From: Tritrichomonas musculus
Taxonomy: Eukaryota; Parabasalia; Tritrichomonadida; Tritrichomonadidae
Direction of reading: 5' to 3'
Assembly: GCA_039105265.1 (NCBI GenBank)
Contig: JAPFFF010000001.1
Coordinates: 8,432,001 to 8,496,000, forward strand
DNA length: 64,000 nt
Shown: positions 30,733 through 39,847 of the stretch, piece after piece
How the letters are laid out: each line of letters starts with the position of its first letter
Numbering within the stretch: the stretch's first letter is position 1
Notes under the pieces: generated by a model
The model's database searches: none
What the model saw: only the letters and a program-made list of their open reading frames with translations
What the model was told of the DNA's origin: nothing
Program-made: the position numbers and the translations under genes

Positions 30733-32385
30733 ATGTCAAAACCAAAACTTCCTTTATTACGATTACAGCTTGATCAAACATCTCTTGATTCAACTTTTCA
30801 AGGTATTACAGCTCGACTTAACAAACATGAAGAAATGATTATTGAACTTCAAAATCGAATAAAGAATATTCCTTCCAATGAAGATTTATTAAAATTTAAA
30901 AATACATTATTCAGTGAAATTGATGCTAAACACCAAAAATTGAGTGATAAAATCAATGAAATAGAAGAACGAATTAATAATCAAATTAAAGATCTTGAAG
31001 ACTCTTTTTCAGAAAGACTTTTAGAGAATTCAAATATGATAAATTTATCAGTTCGTCGTCAATTTGATCAAATAAAGCAAAAACTACCTGGGATGGATGA
31101 AAAAAACGCAGATATTGAAATAAAAATCAGAAACTTGGAGCGTCATTTATCAAAGGTTGAAAAAAATAATCAGACAACCTATGATTGTTTACAGCAAGTT
31201 GCATCAGCCATTAATCTGTTGGATAATAGTAATATTTCCAATATCATTGAAAGCAATAAATATGATAATGTAAATGATGGTAGTAATGATGATAATAACG
31301 ACAATAATGCCAATAATTCAAATAATGATATCAATTCTTCCAGTGCAAACGATAATGATAATACAAATAATAATGCAAATAATAATACAAATAATAATGC
31401 AAATAATAATACAAATAATAATGCAAATAATAATACAAATAATAATGCAAATAATAATGCAAATAATAATGCAAATAATAATACTAACAGCTCAAGCAGT
31501 AATATCAATAAAAATGTCAAAGATTCGGGAAAGAGCATAAATAACAAAAATAAAGCAATTGTACTTGATGAAAACATTTATTATATATTGAAAGATCCAA
31601 TTACCACAGTTAATAATAATTTTCGTTCTTTAGGAAAAGAAATCAAATTATTAAAAGATAAAATCGAGCAACAGCAAATTCCAAATGAAGAAAAGCCGCA
31701 TGAAATGATTCAAATCACACAAGAAACAAATCAGCCAACACACGAATTTGATATTACATCCATACATCCATATCCTCCAGTTGCAGCTCATTGGCGTGAT
31801 CCACCAGAACTTCCAGCGATTCATCCATTTTTAAATATTGGTGAAGTTGTTGATTACATTTACAGAATTGTTCCACGTCTTCAGGCTCATATGTCAGCAA
31901 TGCAGGCCAAAATAGTTGAAAACTCAGGTGATATCACAAATAAAGTTGATCGTTCACTTGTTGAAAAAATGTTTGAAAAATTCCAAGCAGTTGTAAGTGG
32001 GCTTTCGAAACGTGTATCGGAGCTGAAAGAAGGTTATGATCACACTCCTTCAAGAAATGAGATCAATTCAATTGTTGAAAGTATGATTGGAATGATAACT
32101 CAAGAATCTCAAACATCAATTGGAAGATTGAAATGTATAGCATGCGGAAGAGAAATACCACAAGTTACCGGAGCCATGTCAGAGGATGAAGCATTTAATG
32201 CTCTTGGTCCAGTAACCAATTCAACTGTTTTTCATGTGCATTCTCCTGCAAATGTAGGAGTAAGATATGGTGATTCAGAGCATTTTGATTCTGAAATTGT
32301 GGAATCGCCATTATCCATCCGGCCTAATAAAATTTCGAAAGAAGTAATATTACCATTGAACCAAAATAGCAAGAAACCAAAATAG
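30733..32385 (+). CDS. Coiled-coil protein with Asn-rich linker (possible DUF4795/QRICH2-like)
   Basis: The ORF has 550 codons. Residues about 15-165 form a long heptad-rich coil (ITARLNKHEEMIIELQNRIK). Residues about 177-265 are an Asn-rich spacer with NNANNNTNNNANNNT repeats. A second coil follows around 285-325, then IHPYPPVAAHWRDPPELPAI and a third coil (380-460). Near residue 470 is a single GRLKCIACGREIPQ motif. A coil followed by one short CxxC motif is reminiscent of DUF4795 proteins of flagella (QRICH2/C16orf96), but this is a weak resemblance. No transmembrane segment. A cytoskeletal or flagellar role is an inference. It shares a divergent promoter with the HP1-like gene. Confidence 0.7.
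   Translation: MSKPKLPLLRLQLDQTSLDSTFQGITARLNKHEEMIIELQNRIKNIPSNEDLLKFKNTLFSEIDAKHQKLSDKINEIEERINNQIKDLEDSFSERLLENSNMINLSVRRQFDQIKQKLPGMDEKNADIEIKIRNLERHLSKVEKNNQTTYDCLQQVASAINLLDNSNISNIIESNKYDNVNDGSNDDNNDNNANNSNNDINSSSANDNDNTNNNANNNTNNNANNNTNNNANNNTNNNANNNANNNANNNTNSSSSNINKNVKDSGKSINNKNKAIVLDENIYYILKDPITTVNNNFRSLGKEIKLLKDKIEQQQIPNEEKPHEMIQITQETNQPTHEFDITSIHPYPPVAAHWRDPPELPAIHPFLNIGEVVDYIYRIVPRLQAHMSAMQAKIVENSGDITNKVDRSLVEKMFEKFQAVVSGLSKRVSELKEGYDHTPSRNEINSIVESMIGMITQESQTSIGRLKCIACGREIPQVTGAMSEDEAFNALGPVTNSTVFHVHSPANVGVRYGDSEHFDSEIVESPLSIRPNKISKEVILPLNQNSKKPK
31360..31488 (+). repeat. Coding 24-bp repeat AATAATGCAAATAATAATACA
   Basis: Tandem trinucleotide-type repeat encoding alternating NNA and NNT units inside the coiled-coil gene. 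Confidence 0.85.
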
Positions 32386-32910
32386 CTTCCTTCTTATTGT
32401 TTTTGTTTGCAATTGTATTTTTTTAAAATAGATTGTTAATAATTATCTTTTATCTTACTTCAAGTTATCATAATATATATATTTGATTAAGGATTGAATT
32501 TGTCGAATTTCCTTTTTCTTATATTTTAATTTGTAAAAATGAAAATTGGAAAGCATATTATCTACTTTGATGAAACTTTAGTCCTAGTTTTCCTGCTAAT
32601 TTCATTATGAATTTAGCATGTTAATTTGGTTGATAAATGGGATAAATGTTGCTTTTATAAATGCAAAAAGAATTGATTGATGCCAAATCAATATTTTTTT
32701 TGTAAAACTAAATCTTAAAATTGAGAGTCATCTGTTGTTTATCCGTTTTTTTATTAGTGAATTTGAATAAAACGTCAAGAAATTGATAAGTGAACAAAAA
32801 AATTGAACGCATTAATTAAATAAAAATAAAGAAATTTATTCAATAGAAAATGATCGATCCAAATTTTGAAAATTCAGAATTTTCTTTTGAAAAAAAAGAT
32901 AATATTTTAA
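32386..32910. other. Intergenic, AT-rich, no feature
   Basis: No frame, repeat or structure of note is seen between the coiled-coil gene and the EF-hand gene. Confidence 0.5.
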
Positions 32911-33522
32911 ATGTTTCATTGTAAAACAGATTCAACAGACAACAAATCGCCTACCCCACTTACCGAACAAGATAAATCGAAAATTAGGCAGTTAGCAGAA
33001 ATGTATGACCAATCAAAAAAAGGTGGTCTCGAATTTGATGAATTTTTAGGTTTCATGAAAGCCGTTACTGGTCTTAGTGATTATAACGATATCGATGGAG
33101 AAGTACCCGAGAGTGGACGAGTTAATATCGTTTTTCTTAAGTTTTTGTACGACGGAATGGATCTTGACGCAAAAAACAATGTACCAATAGATCAAGTATG
33201 CGATTGTGTTGCAGCAATTAATGAAAAAAATTATAAATGGATAACCAAAATGGTTTTTAGAGGATGCGATTTTGAACGAAAACGTAAAATAGGTGCAGAA
33301 GATATTCAGAATGCAATTCAAAATGCTAATAAAGATTCAGGAAAAAATGCTTTTTCATCAGAAGAATTTGATGAAAAATGTAAAGAAGTATTCGGCCAAA
33401 CCAAAAAAACGTTGGAGTATCATGAATTTTATAAATTAGTAACAGGTGAAACAATAAATCCGAATACAGATCCTTATGATGGATCTCTTACCAGTCAATC
33501 AAAATGCTGCTTATTATTGTGA
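32911..33522 (+). CDS. EF-hand protein with C-terminal prenylation motif
   Basis: The ORF has 203 codons. It has degenerate EF-hand pairs: residues about 33-55 (YDQSKKGGLEFDEFLGFMKA) and 95-160 (FRGCDFERKRKIGAEDIQ, then TKKTLEYHEFYKLVTG). Loop positions follow the D-x-x-x-x-x-G/K-x-I/L-x-x-x-E spacing only partly, so calcium binding may be weak or lost in some loops. The chain ends SKCCLLL; CLLL is a CaaX box whose final Leu favours geranylgeranylation, and the adjacent Cys could be palmitoylated. The protein is therefore probably membrane-tethered in the cytosol. Overall size and layout resemble calcineurin B/calflagin-like proteins, but the partner is unknown. Confidence 0.75.
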   Translation: MFHCKTDSTDNKSPTPLTEQDKSKIRQLAEMYDQSKKGGLEFDEFLGFMKAVTGLSDYNDIDGEVPESGRVNIVFLKFLYDGMDLDAKNNVPIDQVCDCVAAINEKNYKWITKMVFRGCDFERKRKIGAEDIQNAIQNANKDSGKNAFSSEEFDEKCKEVFGQTKKTLEYHEFYKLVTGETINPNTDPYDGSLTSQSKCCLLL

Positions 33523-33723
33523 TTATTTTTTATTATATTTGTATAATAAACAAATGTTTGAATATCTAAACAAAACTCTTATATATGTATTAATGGCATG
33601 GAATCTATGTATAATTGGCAATAGCATAAATAATAATAAATATGAGATTTTTCAATAAAAATCATTCGTTATTAATTGAACTTTTTCAAAGAATGTAACG
33701 ATTCTAAAGATATTTAAATATAG

Positions 33724-35172
33724 ATGAATAGCTCAAATGTTGATACAGAAGAAAATGATGAAGAACTTTCAGGAAATTTTGAAAAAGAAATAACCAATAT
33801 TCGTCGTTTAATCAAGCATGAACGTTTTATTCAAGCTGCACAACAAGCTTCAAGATTATTATTTCTCGATCCAACACAAATTAAAGCTTATTACTATCGA
33901 GCAATTGCTTATGCTAATATGTGCGATATACATTCAGCTCTACTTGATATGCAACGAGTTATTGAACTCGAACCATTAAATGCAAAAGCTGCTGCATGGT
34001 GCGCATCACTGAATTTTTCAGAAGGATTATTACTTATGGAAAAAAAGCAATATGCGGGAGCCCTTAAGCATTTTACTCGCGCTTCTCAATACGATCGTCA
34101 TAATATCAATTCGCGACTATTTGCATCTCTTTCCCAAATTGCACTTGGTCAATATCCTGATGCAGTTGGATGCCTTCTTGAAGCCAAGAAAACAATGCAT
34201 CATCCTTATATTGATGCTTTGTTATCTAATTTATCGCTTCACTTTGATAAACTTGCTGAAGCATATAAACAAGCAAATGATGCACTTTCTGTTGATCCAA
34301 CAAATCCGATTGCTATGAAGGTTCTTGACAAAATCAAAGAATTTGTTGATAAGAAAATGGAGTCGATTGATGAAATGTTAATGAATGATAGACGTGAAGC
34401 TGCTTTACTTGAAATTAATAGTTTACTTGAAATACGGCCCGATCTAGTCCCTATCAGAGTTCACAAAGCTATGATTATGAGAAGTGCTGGAAACCTTGCA
34501 GAAGCTGAACGTGAACTAATAGATATCCTTGATCATACACCTAATGTTGAAGCACAAAGGCAACTAGCACTTACTTACAATGATATGGGAATTGGTACAT
34601 TTATGAATGGTCATCCTCAAGAAGCAATTGCATGGTTTGATGCTGCAATGAGAGAATCGCCAGATGATCCAAATTTCTTTATTAATAAAGGGGATTGCTA
34701 CAGGGCCCTTAATGATTATGAAACAGCACTTGCCAATTATCATCGAGCTCAAGAATGTGGATTAGCAGGAGAAAGTGTTCAACAACGTATTGCAATTACG
34801 CATTATTCAATTGCTCGTGTAGCTTTGAAACGGGCAAATAACAAGGCTGCTTTATTTGAATTAGATAAGGCAATTGAAGCCAGCCAAGATTTCCCAGATT
34901 TTTACATTGTTAGAGCAAAAGTAAGAGTAACTTTGAATCAGTTTGAAGAGTCATTGGATGATTTATTCATGGCCTTGAAAATTGATCCTGATAATGCTGA
35001 AGCTAAAAAACTTCTCAACATGCAGCAAGCTTCACCGCCGAAACCAAAGAAGCCTAAGCCAAAAATCAAAAAGATTTCATCTCGAGAACCTCAGCCATAC
35101 TCAATTGATGATTTGCGTTCTAATCCATTTCAATTTATTAACGGAACAAAAAGACTTCCATACAAGCGTTGA
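33724..35172 (+). CDS. Tetratricopeptide-repeat protein (TTC16-like candidate)
   Basis: The ORF has 482 codons. About ten TPR units cover residues 20-440 (IKAYYYRAIAYANMCDIHSA; AYNDMGIGTF-type helix pairs; NFFINKGDCYRALNDYETAL; IVRAKVRVTLNQFEESLDDL). The C-terminal 45 residues are Pro/Lys-rich (PPKPKKPKPKIKK) and end with FQFINGTKRLPYKR. No other domain is present. The length and all-TPR build with a basic tail recall TTC16-type cilium-associated proteins, but TPR proteins are hard to tell apart by eye. It lies downstream of the EF-hand gene on the same strand. Base composition is that of a conserved, expressed gene. Confidence 0.82.
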   Translation: MNSSNVDTEENDEELSGNFEKEITNIRRLIKHERFIQAAQQASRLLFLDPTQIKAYYYRAIAYANMCDIHSALLDMQRVIELEPLNAKAAAWCASLNFSEGLLLMEKKQYAGALKHFTRASQYDRHNINSRLFASLSQIALGQYPDAVGCLLEAKKTMHHPYIDALLSNLSLHFDKLAEAYKQANDALSVDPTNPIAMKVLDKIKEFVDKKMESIDEMLMNDRREAALLEINSLLEIRPDLVPIRVHKAMIMRSAGNLAEAERELIDILDHTPNVEAQRQLALTYNDMGIGTFMNGHPQEAIAWFDAAMRESPDDPNFFINKGDCYRALNDYETALANYHRAQECGLAGESVQQRIAITHYSIARVALKRANNKAALFELDKAIEASQDFPDFYIVRAKVRVTLNQFEESLDDLFMALKIDPDNAEAKKLLNMQQASPPKPKKPKPKIKKISSREPQPYSIDDLRSNPFQFINGTKRLPYKR

Positions 35173-35847
35173 GCATTATTATTTGTATATTTTGTATCTT
35201 AAATTGTTTTTTTAATTATCTTTTTTTTTTTTTTTAGTTATATTAAACTTTTTGCATTAAATAATATTTGCATATTTATTCTATTTTGTATAATTGATAT
35301 TGCAATATCAATTTAATTTGAGTCCTTTCCAAATCTGATATTTCATCAGATATTAGTAAATCAAGATTAAATCAGCGATATTTATTTAAGCCTGTAAGAA
35401 AGCTTGTAATTTTCTATTATTTGTTTTATTTTAAAATTATCTTTTTTCGAAATGACCTAAAAGATTGAAAATTAACCATTAATTTAATATATAAAGCAAT
35501 AACTAACTTCGGATTGAAAGTTATATTCTTTTGGAGAAACGGTAATTACCGTTGCACTATATATATCATTTTTCATTTATATATAATAAATCATAAGTGA
35601 GTTCAAAGAATTTTAAATCATTATACTTTTATAATTCAATATAAACCTTTCACTTTTTAAAAGCATGGCTATTTAATATCATAAATATAAAAATATAATT
35701 ATCTCTAAATTTTAAATATAAATTTTATTATTTATGAAATATTTAAATTATATATTTAATTTAAATGTAAATATATAAATATTATTTAAAAATTATTTAT
35801 TAATTCTTCTAATTTTGTATTTTAAATTAATTGAGAATTTTCAGAGT
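35173..35847. other. Intergenic; one 14-bp palindrome
   Basis: AT-rich. ACGGTAATTACCGT (35539-35552) is a perfect palindrome with AACGGT arms, which could be a Myb-type site; this is speculative. No gene. Confidence 0.35.
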
Positions 35848-38532
35848 ATGATCTCTAATTCAAAAAAATTCTCAAAAATGGAAAAAATTAATGATACTCT
35901 AGTAGAACAGCAAAATCGATTATGTCTTGACATTAAACGATTTAAAATCATCAAGCTCATTCGAAAAGGAGGCTTTGGTTCAGTTTTTTTAGTTCAAGAT
36001 GATACGTCGAAATTACGATATGCAGCCAAAGTGATTTCCTACAACTCGGATGAAACCGAATACAAAACAATGATTAATCGAGAGATAGGCAACATGATAC
36101 GAGCGCAGCATCCAACAATCATCAAGTTATTCGGTTATTCTCTCCAAGATTTTGACGGTTTTCCGAATGTTGTCATTTTTATGGAATTAGCGGCAAACGG
36201 CTCCCTTTCAGAAATCCTTCAAAAAGCGCGAAACAAGAATCCTGACAAGAATGTCGATAACACAGTTCGCCAGATCATTCTCGTCGGTGTTGCTTTTGGA
36301 ATGATGCATTTGCATCAGCATAAAATAATTCATAGAGATCTCAAGCCAGACAACGTCCTGATCAACGAAAATTACCAGCCTTGTGTGACTGACTTCGGCC
36401 TTTCTAAATCCTATGAAAGTGGCAATTCAAACCCGTCAAGAACGTGTGGGACATCCGTTTACAAGGCCCCTGAAGTCATTAAAAATAGACAATACAGCGA
36501 AAAGTCGGACGTTTATTCTTTCGCTATTCTGATGTACGAGGTCTTGACTGATTTGGTGCCTTTTCCGTCTTTCCTGAACGATGAGCTGACTGAGTTCAAA
36601 TTCAATGAAAAAGTAGTTTGTGAGAATTTTCGACCAACTTTTTCTGTGCCAATTAAAAAGTCATTCAAAGAATTGATCGAGCAATGCTGGTCAGCTGATC
36701 CAAGTGAAAGACCGTCGTTTGAAGAGATCTTTCACAAACTTGCATTCAACATTGATGACTCATCCTTCGACATCTTTCAAAGCAAACCCAATCAAAATAA
36801 CAAATTAAATGTGAATGAATCAAACAAAACTGAATCAAACAAAACTGAATCAAACAAAGGTGATTTAAATAAGAATGAATCAAACAAAAATGATTTAAAT
36901 AAGAATGAATCAAACAAAGGTGATTTAGATAAGAATGAACTATGTAAGAATGAGTTAATTAAGAGTGAATTAATTAAGAGTGAGTTAAGTAGAGGAGATT
37001 TGAATAGAGATGAGGATGAGGATGTGAATAAGTATTATTTGGATGGAGTTGATGTTAAGAAGCTTCTTTCTTATGTTGATGATATAACGGAGAATAACGC
37101 ATCAAAAAACGATACTTCAAAGAAGATCATCATTGAAGAACTTCAGAAAGAAAACGAGAAAATCAAGTCTCAATTCAGCCAATTTGAGAGTGGAATCACA
37201 ATTGATTCATTCAACAATCTATCTTTAGAATCGCAGCATTTAATTGTCAGCGAGATGATCAAGAATGATTTGAATGAAGCTGAAAGTCAGAGGTTTGTTA
37301 ATCTTGACACTTTTCTCGTCTATATTTTAAATTTAGTTGAATCATCAAATGAATTCAAATACATTCAAATTCCCACAAAAAGTCAAGATGAACTTCTATG
37401 TAATTTGAGGAAAGGATTTCCATTCTTGAATCGCATTTATTTGCTGAATGATGCAACTGAAATCTTGTATAGAACGAAGTCATTGAATTCCCCTGACTTT
37501 ATCAACAATCTGTCAAATTTTGACGACATTTCAATTGAGCTTAAATATCCATCGAGGTCATTTAAACCGACCTATAAAGCGATTCTCAACACGAAAAGTT
37601 CTCGTGTTATAAAGATTGTAATTTATTTAACCGAAACCGATACGGCATTCAAATATGATGGCAAAATAAATTCAATTAAAATGGATCCTTCAATTGAGAC
37701 GATTGTTGAATATGCATTTGACGGTTGTTCCGGTTTATCTAGTTTAATTTTGTCGGATTCATTGAAATCAATCAGTGTTGCATCATTTCATAAATGCACA
37801 TCATTAACGCAGGTTGTCATTCCGAGTTCAGTTGAGATTATTGATTCACACGCGTTTCGTGAATGTTCATCATTGACTGAAGTATTCATTCCTTCCTCGG
37901 TGACAGCGATCAACGAGTATGCATTCTCTGGCTGTTCTTCGCTTTGCCAGGTTGTTCTTCCTTCTTCAATCACAACCGTTAAAGAATACACTTTTTCAGA
38001 GTGCTCTTCATTGGCACAAGTATTCATTCCTTCTTCCGTTGTCTCAATTTGTGAAGGTTCTTTCTTAGGTTGCTCTTCTTTGAGGCACGTTTTGTTCCCC
38101 GACTCGCTGCAGTCAATCGCTATTCATGCCTTCGAAAAGTGCGCAAAACTTGAGCAAATTTCAATCCCGGCTTCGGTAAAGTCTATCGGCGGGAACGCTT
38201 TTTGTGAGTGTTCTTCACTTGCTCAGGTTTTGATTCACGCTTCAATTACTTCAATCGACGAGTACACTTTCTTGAGCTGCTCTTCGTTGATACAGATTTC
38301 AATACCTTCGTCCGTTACGGCTATCAAAAAGTGCGCTTTCTCAGGATGCTCTTCTTTGGAACACATAAAGATTCCTGGATCTGTCAAGTCTATCGGAATT
38401 CGCGTTTTTGAACAGTGCACTTCATTGGCAAAAATTGACATTCCTCCATCTGTCACTTCTATGAGCGATGACGCTTTCGCTGGATGCACATCATTGCATA
38501 ATATATCAATTCCAGCAAAAGGAATTTTTTGA
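35848..38532 (+). CDS. Protein kinase (TKL-like) fused to C-terminal BspA-like LRRs
   Basis: It starts at the ATG at 35848 (MISNSKKFSKMEK); the frame is open further upstream only through non-ATG codons. The kinase domain spans about residues 30-300 with a full set of motifs: RKGGFGSV, YAAKVI, IIHRDLKPDN, DFGLSK, TSVYKAPEV, SDVYSFAILMYEVLT. It should be active. A linker of SNK(N/G)(E/D)LNK repeats and a helical region follow. From about residue 595 there are about 13 LRR_5 units (CSSLTEVFIPSSVTAINEYA) to the end. There is no transmembrane segment or signal peptide, so both parts are cytosolic. The domain order is the reverse of the gene at 25204. Regions of the kinase and LRRs are richer in C and G than the linker. 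Confidence 0.9.
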   Translation: MISNSKKFSKMEKINDTLVEQQNRLCLDIKRFKIIKLIRKGGFGSVFLVQDDTSKLRYAAKVISYNSDETEYKTMINREIGNMIRAQHPTIIKLFGYSLQDFDGFPNVVIFMELAANGSLSEILQKARNKNPDKNVDNTVRQIILVGVAFGMMHLHQHKIIHRDLKPDNVLINENYQPCVTDFGLSKSYESGNSNPSRTCGTSVYKAPEVIKNRQYSEKSDVYSFAILMYEVLTDLVPFPSFLNDELTEFKFNEKVVCENFRPTFSVPIKKSFKELIEQCWSADPSERPSFEEIFHKLAFNIDDSSFDIFQSKPNQNNKLNVNESNKTESNKTESNKGDLNKNESNKNDLNKNESNKGDLDKNELCKNELIKSELIKSELSRGDLNRDEDEDVNKYYLDGVDVKKLLSYVDDITENNASKNDTSKKIIIEELQKENEKIKSQFSQFESGITIDSFNNLSLESQHLIVSEMIKNDLNEAESQRFVNLDTFLVYILNLVESSNEFKYIQIPTKSQDELLCNLRKGFPFLNRIYLLNDATEILYRTKSLNSPDFINNLSNFDDISIELKYPSRSFKPTYKAILNTKSSRVIKIVIYLTETDTAFKYDGKINSIKMDPSIETIVEYAFDGCSGLSSLILSDSLKSISVASFHKCTSLTQVVIPSSVEIIDSHAFRECSSLTEVFIPSSVTAINEYAFSGCSSLCQVVLPSSITTVKEYTFSECSSLAQVFIPSSVVSICEGSFLGCSSLRHVLFPDSLQSIAIHAFEKCAKLEQISIPASVKSIGGNAFCECSSLAQVLIHASITSIDEYTFLSCSSLIQISIPSSVTAIKKCAFSGCSSLEHIKIPGSVKSIGIRVFEQCTSLAKIDIPPSVTSMSDDAFAGCTSLHNISIPAKGIF

Positions 38533-39847
38533 ATTGAATTGAGACTTCCTTTAATGCCTATTCCATTTATACTAAAAAAATATTTATACTTATTTTTTCA
38601 TGTTTTTCCAAAGAATAAACCATTCACAATTTAGAAAAATCAATTATACCATTAATTTTAAACATTACTAAATATAAAGTGCGTCCACAATTAAGAAAGT
38701 ATTTTTTGAATAAGCTCATAGAAATATTGAATGAGTTTTCACAATTTTAACTTTCCTAATAGTGGACACACTTTAAGGATGAACTCGGATTTCAAACTTT
38801 TTGAATGCTTATTCAATTTTTTCCTTTCAATTTTTGATAAGTCTAATAAAAAAATGATTTGTTTTATTGCGTTCTAATAATCCTTTTCTTTTCATGTTTT
38901 GGGAATATATAGGAAATATTCTGAATTTTATTTTTATGCAAAAATCATTTACAATTATGAAAAAAAAATTTATTGATAATATGCAATATTTGGATGACCA
39001 TATTGAGCAATGTTTACTTAAAGCAAATTTGAATAATAATATTATTGTCATGTGTGAACAAAATATATCACACGTGATATTAAATATTTTGCTTAAATAG
39101 AGTTGTATTCTTCTTTTTTTAGGCTCAGCAGCCAACAAAAACTTTTTATCTAGGGGAAGCTGTGAAGTGAAAATTTCTGTATAGAAACTTCTATATATTT
39201 TACGTAGGGATGTGCTATCCAATTTTAGTAATTTTGAATACATTTCTTAAAAAGCGTGGTTGAATAAGGTAGACTCGTGAAAAAACTTGGATGACCTCCT
39301 ATGAAAGGTTTTATAAAAAAATTTAACTGTAAATATCTTTTTTTTCGATAATAAAATGTATTGGTATATATGATATTTGGCTTTATTTCTTGATGAAAAA
39401 TATATGTATCTGATAATTTGAAAAAAAAATGTTTTTTATAATTGTATTTGTAATAACTTCATATTAAAGTGTAAAATCGTGGCTGGTTGCTGTTTTGTAA
39501 TGTTCAATAAAATAAAAACAAGTAAAAAGATAAAATAATTTTTGTTTATAAAATTATAAATAAACGTTCAATTTATGATTGAATCATTCAAAAGTTATTA
39601 TAAAAGATTTTGTTAATTGAAATTTGAGAGATAGTCCCGATAAGAGTGAAAACTTTGGTAAACAAAAATATTTATCAATACAAATGTTTTTCTCAATATT
39701 TATCTATTACACTTATTCATTATTTGTTTTAATAATATTTATTTAATTTAATATTTTATTATATAAGCATTTAACTTGTATAATTTGGAAACAAAAATTC
39801 TATACTTTATTTGAAAAAATTACAATAATAAAAATATATTTTTCTTC
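38533..39847. other. Intergenic; short TIR element plus unassigned ORFs
   Basis: Holds the 101-bp TIR element at 38675-38775. The opposed short frames at 38827-39243 have AT-driven composition and no recognisable family. The rest is AT-rich. Confidence 0.45.
38675..38775. mobile_element. Minimal 101-bp TIR element (Tc1/mariner-like MITE candidate)
   Basis: TAAAGTGCGTCCACAATTAA (with GAAAGT following, 38675-38700) pairs with 38750-38775 at 23 of 26 positions. Only 49 bp lie between the arms. Both ends read TA, compatible with a TA target duplication. Confidence 0.6.

Noticed and set aside
31179-31577. Minus-strand Leu-rich open frame opposite the Asn-rich repeat
   Set aside because: Mirror of the AAT/GCA repeat of the coiled-coil gene.
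38827-39243. Opposed frames of 138 and 77 codons
   Set aside because: Both are AT-driven with no recognisable motif; a transposase relic was considered but no ordered blocks were found.
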